DNA of 64,000 bases from assembly GCA_963754265.1 (NCBI GenBank), contig CAVWFB010000016.1, positions 186,001 to 250,000 on the forward strand, written 5' to 3'. This stretch comes from AC-32 sp963754265. GTDB taxonomy: Bacteria; Actinomycetota; Thermoleophilia; Gaiellales; Gaiellaceae. This document shows, one piece after another, positions 49,715 through 57,854 of this stretch. The translations under genes and the position numbers were made by a program. The notes under the pieces are model-generated. The model did no database searches. It was given only the letters and a program-made list of their open reading frames with translations, and was not told the origin of the DNA. The stretch's first letter is position 1. Each line of letters starts with the position of its first letter.

Positions 49715-50958
49715 TAGCTGGGCCGTCCGAGCCGGTCGAGCTGCGAAAGAACCGGCGTCCGCTCGATCAGCGCTCCGAGTGAGCGGAGCTCGCCGGCGAC
49801 GGTGAGGCCTGCGAGCGCCGCAACCGCAAGCCGTTGACCCCGAGCCGTGAACGTCGTCACGGATCCATAACCTAGCACGGCCCCAAGGGCATTCGACCCG
49901 GCGTCTCCGAGCATCGTCATCTCGCGGAGATCGTAGGGAGCGAGCAGGACGGCAATCCACGCGTACGAGCGAGGCGCGCCGCGCAGGACGAGCGCGGCGG
50001 CGGCGAAGGCCTTCAGCGCCCGGCCGGGCCGGGTGTCGAGCTGGTTGAGCGCGTTGGCCGAGAGCGCCACGAGCACCGCTCCGCGTAGCGAGCGCGTCGT
50101 CGCCAGCGCCAAGGCGGGAATCCCGACCGCCTTGAGCACACCGGTGGTTTCGCCGGAGCGAAGGTGCGCGCGGAAGCCACGTTCGGGACCGCTCCAGAGA
50201 TCGTCGGCGAGACCGAGAGCCGCGATTCCGGCCACTCCGAGGCGAACGCGCCAAGGCGCCCGGGAGCCGCCGAGCGCCACCAGCGCGCCCACGAGCGGCA
50301 AGCGGAGGCCGCGGTGGTTGACGGCGGTCGGGCCGCACCCGAGGACGGCGTCCACCAGCTGGCGGCCACGGTGGACGAATCCTGCGGCGTCACGCCCGGT
50401 CGCGCGGTGTTGCAGGGGGAGCTCGAGCTCCCGAACCTCGAGCCCGGATCGAACCGCGTCGATCGTCATTCGGACTTCGCAGCCGAAACCCGGGACGAGC
50501 GGGAAGCAGGCCTCACGGGCGGCGGACGAGAGCGCCCGCTGGCCCGAGAGCGGCTCGCGGGCGCGGAAGCCGCTCCGGGCGAGCACCAGCAGCCGAGCCG
50601 TGCCTTTGGCGATGCCGAAACCGCCTCCCTGTCTGTCGGCGAAAGCGGCCACCGCGAGATCGGCCGGCTCCTCGAGCAGGTGCGTGAGGTCCCCGTCGAG
50701 GTCGGCGTCGGCGAGCAGGAGCCTCCCGGGCGGTGCCTCGCGCTCGGCGAGCGTAAGGGCCTGGCCCTTCCCGAGTCGGGGCAGCGAGACGACGCGGGCG
50801 CCCGCCCGCCGGGCGGCCGTGGCGGTGCCGTCGCGGGAGCCGTCGTCGGCTACGACGATCGTCGCGTCGGGGAAGGCTTTGCCCAGGGCTCTCACCGTCC
50901 GCTCGATGCGAGCCTCCTCGTCTCGTGCGGCGACGAGGATCGTGAGCGGGTCAGCCAC
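49714..50958 (-). CDS. GT2 glycosyltransferase fused to a MraY/WecA-like membrane domain
   Basis: 414 aa from GTG 50958. Residues 1-205 are a GT-A family 2 transferase: ILVAARDEEARIE, ADDGSRDGT (38-45), LADADLDGD (82-90) as the DxD region, GFGIAKGTARLLV and SGQRAL. Residues about 215-400 are membrane helices with polyprenyl-phosphate sugar-1-phosphate transferase motifs: GLADDL (249-254), LK (275-276), NALNQLDTRPGRALK (302-316, cf. N-x-x-N-x-x-D) and GDAGSN (351-356). The membrane part is about 200 residues, shorter than the ~320 of MraY, so activity is uncertain. It overlaps steB by 8 nt and pyrG by 1 nt. Role unknown, probably envelope glycan. Confidence 0.8.
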   Translation of the reverse strand: MADPLTILVAARDEEARIERTVRALGKAFPDATIVVADDGSRDGTATAARRAGARVVSLPRLGKGQALTLAEREAPPGRLLLADADLDGDLTHLLEEPADLAVAAFADRQGGGFGIAKGTARLLVLARSGFRAREPLSGQRALSSAAREACFPLVPGFGCEVRMTIDAVRSGLEVRELELPLQHRATGRDAAGFVHRGRQLVDAVLGCGPTAVNHRGLRLPLVGALVALGGSRAPWRVRLGVAGIAALGLADDLWSGPERGFRAHLRSGETTGVLKAVGIPALALATTRSLRGAVLVALSANALNQLDTRPGRALKAFAAAALVLRGAPRSYAWIAVLLAPYDLREMTMLGDAGSNALGAVLGYGSVTTFTARGQRLAVAALAGLTVAGELRSLGALIERTPVLSQLDRLGRPS

Positions 50959-51829
50959 CCGAGGGCGCGATGGCCTGGAGCGACGGGAGGAAGTCATCGG
51001 CGGACCGCTTCAAGCCGTACTGCCCTGACGGAGCGCCGGCGAGCAGGAGCGCCAGCGAGAGGCGCCCTGCGGGTGTGTCGATGTCGTCCACGGACGAGAG
51101 CCCCGCCTGCCGGTAGATCGGAATGGCCGTGGGGCGACTGTCGCTCGCCTCGACCCCGACCGCCGGGACTCCGGCGGAGGCGAGACCCGAGTAGAGCCCC
51201 TGGAGGAAGCGGCTTGTTCCGTCTCGCTGCGGCTGGGCGGTGCGAACGACGATCACCCCATCGGCGGGGTCCTTGGTCCCTCCGCCCTGCTGTGCGACCA
51301 GCGCGTCGGTGAAGACGTTCCAGAGCGGCGTGTCGCCTCCGAGCACCAACTCGGCGCCGAGCGCTCGCCCCAGCGCCTCGAGGCGGCCCGGGCCTGTGAA
51401 CTTGCCGACCTCCGGGTGTGCGGCGAGCATCTTGTCGATCTGCTGCGCGTCGATGGGAACCTTCATCACGCGGAGTCGAAGCTGTTGCCCGTCTGCGTTG
51501 ATCAGCGTCCGGTTGACAGCAGAAGGCATAGCGCCATTCGGGGACCCGACGTAGACCACTGCGACATGCTTGCCGCGTAGCCGGTTGCGGACGAGCGCGG
51601 GGTACGTCTGGTTGATGAAGCTGCGGGCCGCGTCCTGCTCGCGGGCGACGGTGCCGGTCTGCTGAACCTGCTGATCCAGCTGTTTCTGGAGGCTCGCGAC
51701 CTCGCGCTCGAGCAGGCCCGTCTTCGCATTGTCGACCGGGTCCGAGATCCCGACCCCGACGAGAATGCCGATTACGAGGGCGAGAAAGACGGCCGCAAGC
51801 GAAGCGACGTGGTACCGAAGATCAAACAT
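50951..51829 (-). CDS. steB: SteB/MctB-like copper-transporter-family membrane protein
   Basis: 292 aa from ATG 51829 (MFDLRYHVASLAAVFLALVIG), the strongly conserved N-terminus of this actinobacterial family: one signal-anchor helix (about 9-30, ending GILVGVGISDP), then a coiled coil (LLEREVASLQKQLDQQVQQ) and an extracytoplasmic alpha/beta domain. Mycobacterial MctB is linked to copper resistance, corynebacterial SteB to SteA and septal wall hydrolysis; gene context (steA, recN) favours the second. 1-nt gap to the SRPBCC gene. Confidence 0.85.
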   Translation of the reverse strand: MFDLRYHVASLAAVFLALVIGILVGVGISDPVDNAKTGLLEREVASLQKQLDQQVQQTGTVAREQDAARSFINQTYPALVRNRLRGKHVAVVYVGSPNGAMPSAVNRTLINADGQQLRLRVMKVPIDAQQIDKMLAAHPEVGKFTGPGRLEALGRALGAELVLGGDTPLWNVFTDALVAQQGGGTKDPADGVIVVRTAQPQRDGTSRFLQGLYSGLASAGVPAVGVEASDSRPTAIPIYRQAGLSSVDDIDTPAGRLSLALLLAGAPSGQYGLKRSADDFLPSLQAIAPSGG

Positions 51830-51830
51830 C

Positions 51831-52253
51831 TCAGAGCTCCGCGGCAGTCTGGCACAGCGCGTGCAGCCGGTTGAGCGCGTTTCGCGGCAGGGAGCGGCGC
51901 AGGCCGACGAGAAACGGACCGCTGACGGTGAGCTCGACGTTGGTGCGGTCGTCGCCGGCAATGGCGAGGGTCAGCTCGACGTCAATTCGCTCGCTGGTCA
52001 TGTACCAGGCGACGCGGTTCGGCCGTTCGACGGCCATGACCACGAGTGTTCCCGTCATGTCGGGGCGGCGGAACAGGCTCGGGCGCATCCCGCCGTGCAG
52101 CATCCAGCGAGCGCCCGGTGCCAGGCCCCGGCGATCAGGCTGTACGCCACCGACGCCGGGCCACCAGTCCGAGAGGTGGTGCGGCTCGGCCAGAAACTGC
52201 CAGACGTCCTCGCGAGGCGCGAGCAGCTGTCGGGATGCGGAATAGGTCGGCAT
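51831..52253 (-). CDS. SRPBCC (START-like) domain protein
   Basis: 140 aa, ATG start. Short polyketide-cyclase/START-like lipid-binding fold: begins TYSASRQLLAPREDVWQFLAEPHHLSDWWPGV, in which the D-V-W-x-F and D-W-W-P-G-V elements are typical, and ends with a long amphipathic helix (LRRSLPRNALNRLHALCQTA). It probably binds a hydrophobic ligand. It sits between steA and steB, genes that are otherwise adjacent in related actinobacteria; a functional link to division or envelope is inference. The 132-nt gap before it holds small-RNA candidate copy 3. Confidence 0.8.
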   Translation of the reverse strand: MPTYSASRQLLAPREDVWQFLAEPHHLSDWWPGVGGVQPDRRGLAPGARWMLHGGMRPSLFRRPDMTGTLVVMAVERPNRVAWYMTSERIDVELTLAIAGDDRTNVELTVSGPFLVGLRRSLPRNALNRLHALCQTAAEL

Positions 52254-52291
52254 GGCGGGCGAAGTGTTGCTGTTTCGACACGGGCGCGCGC

Positions 52292-52365
52292 GCCACGTGC
52301 GCGCACCTCCGCCGTAGGATCGACTCGGGGAGGAGGTCAGGGCTACCGGCGCCGGGACATGGATG
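52292..52365 (+). ncRNA. Candidate small RNA / repeat element, copy 3
   Basis: GCCACG, 17 nt, TAGGAT (52315-52320), then the predicted transcript GGGGAGGAGGTCAGGGCTACC. Relative to copies 1 and 2, the stem GCC/GGC has changed to GAC/GTC, a compensatory change that keeps pairing around the purine-rich loop. GGACATGG further on matches copy 2. CACGTG lies 21 nt before the -10. The element lies between steA and the SRPBCC gene; no ORF of note. Confidence 0.4.
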
Positions 52366-52385
52366 AAACGGCCGTGTCTCCAGGG

Positions 52386-53519
52386 TCAGCCGAGACCGAG
52401 GAGCTCCCGGATCCGCTGGCTGAGAAGCCCGATGAAGCGACGGAGGCTCGGCGAGGCGACGATCGCGACCACGACGGCGCCGAGCCCGGCGACGGCGAAG
52501 GCGACCAACGGCCAAAGCCCGACCTGCCGGCTCACGAGCCGAGAGACGCCCTTCGCGTCGATGAGGATCTCCCCCACCTTCAGACGCGTGACGAACGTCG
52601 ACGACATCCCGGCACGGTCGCGCTCCAGGAACTCGATCAGGTTGAAGTGGGTGCCGACGGCCACGATCAGCTCCGCACCCTTCTCATAGGCGAGCAGGAG
52701 CGCGATGTCCTCGCTGATCCCCGGCGCCGAGACCGTCGCGTAACCGAGGCCCAATTGCTCGAGCCGCGCCGCGCCCGGAGCCACCCCGTCGCGGTAAGCA
52801 TGGACGATCAGCTGCGCGCCGCACCGAAGCGCCGAGTCCGAGACGGAATCCATGTCGCCGACGATCACGTGCGGCTTCATGCCGGCCGCGAGCAGCGCAT
52901 CGGCGCCGCCGTCCACGCCCACGATGACCGGCTTGAAGTCGCGCACGTACGGACGCACGATCGCCAGGTCGCGCTTGTACCCGGGGCCTCGCGCCACGAC
53001 CAGCGCGTGACGCTCCCGGAACCTGATCTCCAGCGACGGGAAGTCGACTCCCTCCGCGAGCAGGCGCCCCTCGTCGCGCAGGTAGCGCAGCGTGTTCTCG
53101 GCGAAGCCCTCGAGTGCTTCCGTCACCCGGCCACGCTGCTCCGTCAGCGCCCGCCCGAGCTCATTCGCGTCGGGCGCGTGGCCGTTGGCGAGACACGTTC
53201 CGTTGCGAAAGAGACTGGCGCCGCGAACGGTCACGTCCTCCCCGTCGCTGACCTGGTCGAAGAGCGTCGCACCCGGCGCGTCGATCAGCCGCACCCCGCC
53301 ACGCACGAGGAGCAGCGGGCCCGGATTGGGGAAGCGCCCGCTCTGCGAATGCGAGACGTTGACGACGACCCGAACCCCCGAATCGAGGAGCTCCTCCGCC
53401 GTGACGCGATCGAGATCCTCGTGGTCGATGATCGCGACGTCTCCCGGACCGAGCCGACCCACCAGGTTCTTCGTACGCCGGCCGAGCCTCGCCCGCCCGG
53501 TGAACTCGACGAAGCTCAT
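52386..53519 (-). CDS. steA: SteA, cytokinetic ring protein of the thiamin-pyrophosphokinase-like family
   Basis: 377 aa from ATG 53519, overlapping the recN stop as ATGA. Family start FTGRARLGRRTKNLVGRLGPGD, then GPGDVAIIDHEDLDRVTAEEL, a nucleotide-like region VIVGVDGGADALLAAGMKPHVIVGDMDSVSD (broken here at GADALLAAG and VGDMDS) and a C-terminal transmembrane helix (LWPLVAFAVAGLGAVVVAIVA). In corynebacteria SteA and SteB assist RipA-type hydrolases at the septum. Neighbourhood recN-steA-steB-pyrG is conserved in actinobacteria. Confidence 0.88.
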   Translation of the reverse strand: MSFVEFTGRARLGRRTKNLVGRLGPGDVAIIDHEDLDRVTAEELLDSGVRVVVNVSHSQSGRFPNPGPLLLVRGGVRLIDAPGATLFDQVSDGEDVTVRGASLFRNGTCLANGHAPDANELGRALTEQRGRVTEALEGFAENTLRYLRDEGRLLAEGVDFPSLEIRFRERHALVVARGPGYKRDLAIVRPYVRDFKPVIVGVDGGADALLAAGMKPHVIVGDMDSVSDSALRCGAQLIVHAYRDGVAPGAARLEQLGLGYATVSAPGISEDIALLLAYEKGAELIVAVGTHFNLIEFLERDRAGMSSTFVTRLKVGEILIDAKGVSRLVSRQVGLWPLVAFAVAGLGAVVVAIVASPSLRRFIGLLSQRIRELLGLG

Positions 53520-55147
53520 TGCTCTTGCACCGCCGAGATGAACTGCTCGCCGCCGAGCATCCGACGGAGCTCCTCGCGACGGTCGTCGTCTTCGAGTGCC
53601 TCGATGGTGGTGTGCGTCGGGTCGCCCGCCACCTTCTCGACTCGAAAGTGCCGCTCGGCGAGCGTGGCGATCTGGGGCAAGTGGGTGATCGTGACCACCT
53701 GGGCACGGCCGGCGAGCCGCTGCAGGGTCTCCCCGACTGCATGGGCGGTCTGACCGCCGATCCCGGCGTCGATCTCGTCGAAGACCATCGTCTCGCCGCC
53801 GCCAACGGCCGCGATCGCGAGGGCGATGCGTGACAACTCTCCGCCGGAGGCAGTCTCCGCGGCGGGAGCAAACGGAAGCCCCGGGTTCGGTCGGATCAAA
53901 AACGCCGCCTCGTCGGCTCCGGAGGCTGCGCCCTCCCGCTCACGGAACTCCACCCGAAACTCCCCCTCTCCCAGCCCGATGCCGCGGAGCTCCTCGGCGA
54001 CGGCCGCCGCGAAGGGCCCGGCGGCGGCCTCACGTGCGGCGCGCAGCTCCGACGCCAGGGCGTCGACCCTCGCCCCGGCCTCGGCAAGAGCTCGGGCCGC
54101 AGCGGCTAGAGGGTCGGCGCCTCCGGCCACATCTTCGAGCTCGGAACGCGCCTCGGCTGCCCGCGCCAGCAGCTCGTCATAGCTCCCACAGCTGAAGCGG
54201 CGCTTAGCCGTGGCAATTCGCTCCAGCTCGGACTCGATCTGCTCGAGACGATCCGGCTCGGCCTCCAACGAGGCAAGGAAGGCTCGCAGCTCCGACGCCG
54301 TCTCGCGGAGTCGAAGCTCGGTGTCGCGAAGCTCGTTGCCCGCGCGCTCGAGCTCGGGAGCGAGCCGCTCGAGCGGTGCGAGTGCGCGTTCGGCGACGGC
54401 GATGAGGCCGGATGCTCCTTCGCCTTCCTCCGGGGCGAGCGCCTCGCCGGCTGCGGCGACTCCCTCCGCGAGCTCGGTGACGTGCCGAAGCCGCTCTCGC
54501 TCGGCGCGCAGCGTCTCCTCTGCGCCGGGCTCGAGCCCCTCGGTGTCGTCGGCAAGGGCTCGAAGCTCGGCCAGACGCGACTCGCTCGCTGCTGCTCCCT
54601 GCTCGAGCTCCTCGTGCCGGCGCCGTGCCGCCGCCAGCTCGCGCCAGGCCAGGCGCAGCTCGGCGCGGCGACGCTGCTGATCCTCGCCGGCGAAAGCATC
54701 GAGGACGTCGAGCTGGTATGAGGGGCGTGCGAGACGACGCTGCTCGAATTGCCCCGACATCGCGATCAGCCGTTCCGCCGCACGGGCTAGATCCTCGCGT
54801 GCCGCGCTGCGTCCCCACGCGTATGCACGCGTGCGGCCGTCGCCGAACACGCGACGTGCCAGCACCAGGCCTTCCTCGTCCTCCGGGCGCAGCTCGGCCA
54901 ACGCAGCGAGCTCTTCGTCCTCGAAGAAGCCCGCCGGGGGCTCGAGCTCCGCCTCGACGTAGGCCTCCGTTCCGTCCGGGCCGACATACCCTGCGTCGCC
55001 GCGGGCGCCGAGCAGGAGGCCGATCGCCTGCGCCAGGATCGTCTTGCCCGCACCCGTCTCGCCCGTGATCGCATTGAGGCCTGGAGCGAGTGCGAGGTCC
55101 GCCTCGCGGATCAAGACGAGGTTCTCGATGCGCAGGCGCCGTAGCAC
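53516..55147 (-). CDS. recN: DNA repair protein RecN
   Basis: 543 aa, GTG start. SMC-like ATPase for double-strand-break repair: Walker A GETGAGKT in NAITGETGAGKTILAQAIG, a central coiled coil (about 150-370), ABC signature ASGGELSRIALAIAAV, Walker B MVFDEIDAGIGG and H-loop VVTITHLPQIA. TAGCAT lies 7 nt before the GTG. A LexA-type box, common before recN elsewhere, is not evident in the 165-nt upstream gap. Confidence 0.96.
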   Translation of the reverse strand: MLRRLRIENLVLIREADLALAPGLNAITGETGAGKTILAQAIGLLLGARGDAGYVGPDGTEAYVEAELEPPAGFFEDEELAALAELRPEDEEGLVLARRVFGDGRTRAYAWGRSAAREDLARAAERLIAMSGQFEQRRLARPSYQLDVLDAFAGEDQQRRRAELRLAWRELAAARRRHEELEQGAAASESRLAELRALADDTEGLEPGAEETLRAERERLRHVTELAEGVAAAGEALAPEEGEGASGLIAVAERALAPLERLAPELERAGNELRDTELRLRETASELRAFLASLEAEPDRLEQIESELERIATAKRRFSCGSYDELLARAAEARSELEDVAGGADPLAAAARALAEAGARVDALASELRAAREAAAGPFAAAVAEELRGIGLGEGEFRVEFREREGAASGADEAAFLIRPNPGLPFAPAAETASGGELSRIALAIAAVGGGETMVFDEIDAGIGGQTAHAVGETLQRLAGRAQVVTITHLPQIATLAERHFRVEKVAGDPTHTTIEALEDDDRREELRRMLGGEQFISAVQEQ

Positions 55148-55154
55148 GGCTTGG

Positions 55155-55160
55155 ATGCTA
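55155..55160 (-). promoter_or_regulatory. -10 of recN
   Basis: TAGCAT on the minus strand, 7 nt before the recN GTG; leaderless type. Confidence 0.45.
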
Positions 55161-55235
55161 CGTCTGCTGAGCGCGCGGGGCGACCCGCCGAACCGGACGG
55201 TGCCTGCGGAGCCTTACTTGTTCACGCGCGCCCCT

Positions 55236-55279
55236 GGGTGGGTGGGGGTTAGGGACGGTACCGGCCCTCGGCTCACGTG
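55236..55279. promoter_or_regulatory. G-quadruplex-like tract and CACGTG/-10 element in the recN-nadK gap
   Basis: On the plus strand 55236-55254 reads GGGTGGGTGGGGGTTAGGG, four G-runs with loops of 1, 1 and 3 nt. Next to it on the minus strand is CACGTG (55279-55274) and, with the same 13-nt gap as in the small-RNA elements, TACCGT (55260-55255), about 108 nt before recN. The transcript part does not resemble the GGGGAGGAGG RNAs. The remaining part of this 165-nt gap shows nothing recognisable. Confidence 0.4.
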
Positions 55280-55312
55280 TGTGCCACCGGATCGTGCCGG
55301 AAGGGTGCCGAT

Positions 55313-56125
55313 TCAGGACGCGAAGATCCGCCGGTACCGGCTGAAGAACGTGCTCTCCGGAAGGGTCGCCAGGAGACTGCGCTGGTCCGAGAGCCGAGCG
55401 ACTACCCGGTCTCCGGGCTGGAGCTCGTGGACTGGATGACCGTCGGCGAGCACGGTTGCGGCGACCTCGTCGGTCCGGTTCTCGACCACGAGGTCGAGCC
55501 CACGCGGGACGACCATCGGCCGGGCGTGCAGCGAGTGCGGGGCGACGAAGTTGATCGCCATCGCGTCGAGACCCCACACGAGCACCGGCCCGCCGTTCGA
55601 GAGGTTGTACGCGGTCGAGCCCGAGGGCGTGCTGCAGATCAGGCCGTCACACGGCAGCTGTCCGAGGTCTTCGCCTCCGATCGCCCAGGCCAGCTCGATC
55701 ATGCGTCCGATCGTCGAGCTCGTGACCACCACGTCGTTCACGGCTGTCCACCGTCCGCTGCCACCCTCGACCTCGAGGGCAGGCAGCTCGACGGCCTCGT
55801 ACTCACCGCAGAACACGCGACCCAGTCCCTCTTCGACCTCGTCGCGGCCGACCGAGGCGAGGAAGCCCACCCGGCCCAGGTTGACGCCGATCACCGGCAC
55901 CCCGGTGCCGACGAAGCGCTTCAGCGCTCGGAGCATCGTCCCGTCTCCGCCGAGCACGACGGCGAGGTCGGCTGTCGTCGGGTCGCCGTCGTCGCTCCCG
56001 AGTCCGTGCTTCTCGAGCTCGTCGTCGGCGAGCAGCAGCTCGACGCCTCGCTCCTGCGCCAGCGCTCGCAGCCGCTCGAGTGCCTGACCGCTCGTCTCGG
56101 GCTTGCCGTGCGTGATCACGGCCAC
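55313..56125 (-). CDS. nadK: NAD kinase
   Basis: 270 aa from GTG 56125 (MAVITHGKPETSGQALERL). Signature GGDGT at 59-63 (VVLGGDGTML), GVNLGRVGFLA, and the second conserved block STPSGSTAYNLSNGGP with VVPRGL. Makes NADP from NAD and ATP. GAGG lies 8 nt before the GTG. ATG 56173 is an in-frame alternative inside tlyA that would add 16 poorly conserved residues. Order tlyA-nadK-recN is standard in Gram-positives. Confidence 0.94.
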   Translation of the reverse strand: MAVITHGKPETSGQALERLRALAQERGVELLLADDELEKHGLGSDDGDPTTADLAVVLGGDGTMLRALKRFVGTGVPVIGVNLGRVGFLASVGRDEVEEGLGRVFCGEYEAVELPALEVEGGSGRWTAVNDVVVTSSTIGRMIELAWAIGGEDLGQLPCDGLICSTPSGSTAYNLSNGGPVLVWGLDAMAINFVAPHSLHARPMVVPRGLDLVVENRTDEVAATVLADGHPVHELQPGDRVVARLSDQRSLLATLPESTFFSRYRRIFAS

Positions 56126-56135
56126 CCGTTTGACC

Positions 56136-56897
56136 TCAGCGCGTCGCGTCGTCGATCCACCTTTCGAGCTCATCGGGAATCTCCGGCTGTCCGGAATGGA
56201 CGAGGTGAAGGAAGAACTCGCGGTTTCCCTTCGGGCCGGGCAGCCCGGAGTCTACGACGCCCGCGACCCGGGCCTGCCATTCGACCGCGGCTTCGGCCAC
56301 TTCCCGCAGCACCCGACGGTGCACCGCGCGGTCGCGGACGACGCCACGCCGGGCCTCCCCGCGGGCGGACTCGAACTGCGGCTTGACGAGCGCGACCGCC
56401 TCCCAGCCGGGCGCAGCGAGCTCGACCGCGGCCGGCAGCGCCTTGCGCACGCTGATGAACGAGACGTCGCAAACCACCAGCTCGGGCGGAAACGGCAGCT
56501 CCCGCAGCTCGCGTACGTTCACGCGCTCGAGCACCGTCACGCGCGGGTCGTCGCGAATCCGCGGATGAAGTTGCCCGTAACCCACGTCGAGCGCGATCAC
56601 GCGCGCAGCGCCACGTTGGAGCAACACATCCGTGAACCCGCCGGTCGAGGCACCCACGTCGAGCGCGTCCCGCCCGTCCGGTTCGACGTGGAATGCCTCG
56701 AGCGCGTGCGCGAGCTTCTCGCCGCCGCGGGAGACGAACCGCGCCGGTTCGGTGACCTCGAGCTCGACCGACTCGTCCACCTGCTGGCCCGCCTTGTCGT
56801 AGCCCGGAACCCGGCCCGCAAGGACGAGGGCCTGCGCCTGGGACCGGCTTTCGGCGAGGCCCTGCTCCACGAGGAGCACGTCCAGCCGCTTCTTCAC
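56136..56897 (-). CDS. tlyA: TlyA family rRNA 2'-O-methyltransferase/hemolysin
   Basis: 253 aa from GTG 56897 (MKKRLDVLLVEQGLAESRSQA). N-terminal S4 domain (about 3-60), FtsJ-like methyltransferase core with FVSRGGEKLAHALEAF, ALDVGASTGGFTDVLLQRGA (SAM motif I), VCDVSFISVRKALP and KPQFE. In mycobacteria TlyA methylates 16S and 23S rRNA at the capreomycin site. It follows the prenyl synthase with a 4-nt gap. Confidence 0.94.
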   Translation of the reverse strand: MKKRLDVLLVEQGLAESRSQAQALVLAGRVPGYDKAGQQVDESVELEVTEPARFVSRGGEKLAHALEAFHVEPDGRDALDVGASTGGFTDVLLQRGAARVIALDVGYGQLHPRIRDDPRVTVLERVNVRELRELPFPPELVVCDVSFISVRKALPAAVELAAPGWEAVALVKPQFESARGEARRGVVRDRAVHRRVLREVAEAAVEWQARVAGVVDSGLPGPKGNREFFLHLVHSGQPEIPDELERWIDDATR

Positions 56898-56901
56898 GTG
56901 T

Positions 56902-57672
56902 CTAGGAGGTGCGCGCAGCGAGGCCGGCGACGATCCCCGCCAGGACAGAGGTGTCGCCCGGTACCTCGGCGAGCCGGGCCTGTGCCCGTTCGGCTGCTTC
57001 GTCGGCAAGCGACCTCGCTCCCTCGTGCCCGTGCTCGATCAGGTAGCCGTCCTCGTCGAGGATGTCGTCGACGATCTGAAAGAGCAGCCCGATCTCGTCG
57101 GCAAACGCTCGCCAAGGCGCCTGCTCCCGCTCCGGCACCTCCGCGACCCACAGCGCGCACGCGACCGCGGCGGAGAAGAGGCACCCGGTCTTGAGCCGGT
57201 GTAGCGAGGCGAGGTCGGTCTGCGCGCCGGTGACGTCCAGGTACTGCCCGCCGATCATCCCCAGCGTCGCCTGTACCAGCTCGCGCGCGACCGCGGGCGA
57301 CTGATACGAGAGCGCAAGTCGCACCGCCTCGGCGAGCAGCGCGTCTCCGACGAGGATCGCGACCGCCTCACCGTATGCGGCCCAGGTGCTCGGTCGGCCG
57401 CGTCGCAGCTCGTCGTCGTCGAGCGCCGGGAGGTCGTCGTGGACGAGCGAGAAGTTGTGCACGAGCTCCAGGGCCGCCGCAGCCGGCAACGCTGCCTCGG
57501 CCTCCGCTCCCGCCGCCTCGGCGGTTGCGAGGCAGAGGACCGGGCGCACGCGCTTCCCGCCTCCCGCCAGCGCATGGCGCATCGATTCCTCGAGCCCCTT
57601 CAGTTCCGGTGTCAACGCGAGCTCGGCCAGGTAGGACTCGACCAGCTCACGCAGCTCGTCCGGGGTGCTCAC
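56902..57672 (-). CDS. Short-chain (E)-polyprenyl diphosphate synthase (farnesyl/geranylgeranyl type)
   Basis: 256 aa, GTG start overlapping the XseB-like stop as GTGA. First Asp-rich motif DDLPALDDDELRRGRPS with the two-residue insertion of IspA-type enzymes, second motif LFQIVDDILD, plus GGKRVRPVL near the start and LKTGCLFSAA. No aromatic residue directly before the first motif (SLVHDDLPA has Val, His), so chain length cannot be set exactly; farnesyl or geranylgeranyl diphosphate is likely, feeding UppS. A C-terminal stretch is shorter than in E. coli IspA. Confidence 0.9.
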   Translation of the reverse strand: MSTPDELRELVESYLAELALTPELKGLEESMRHALAGGGKRVRPVLCLATAEAAGAEAEAALPAAAALELVHNFSLVHDDLPALDDDELRRGRPSTWAAYGEAVAILVGDALLAEAVRLALSYQSPAVARELVQATLGMIGGQYLDVTGAQTDLASLHRLKTGCLFSAAVACALWVAEVPEREQAPWRAFADEIGLLFQIVDDILDEDGYLIEHGHEGARSLADEAAERAQARLAEVPGDTSVLAGIVAGLAARTS

Positions 57673-57854
57673 GACTCTGCCTCGCGCTTCGCCGCCTGGA
57701 GCTGCGCCTCGACCTGCTTCGCGATCTCCGCCAGCTCGGACAGGATCTCGACCGCCTCGTCGGGATCCTTCGTCTCCTCGAGCCTGGCACGGGTTCGCTC
57801 GAGCCGGTCGAGCAGCTCCTCGGCGCTCTTCAGCCGCTCCTCGGCGCCGCTCAC
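57669..57854 (-). CDS. Small coiled-coil protein, XseB-like
   Basis: 61 aa from GTG 57854, overlapping nusB as GTGA. Two helices, RLKSAEELLDRLERTRARLEE and DPDEAVEILSELAEIAKQVEAQL (written here in overlapping parts), form a coiled coil like exonuclease VII small subunits, and its place just before the prenyl synthase is where xseB sits in many genomes. But no xseA is nearby and the sequence is divergent, so a different helical role is possible. Confidence 0.6.
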   Translation of the reverse strand: MSGAEERLKSAEELLDRLERTRARLEETKDPDEAVEILSELAEIAKQVEAQLQAAKREAES

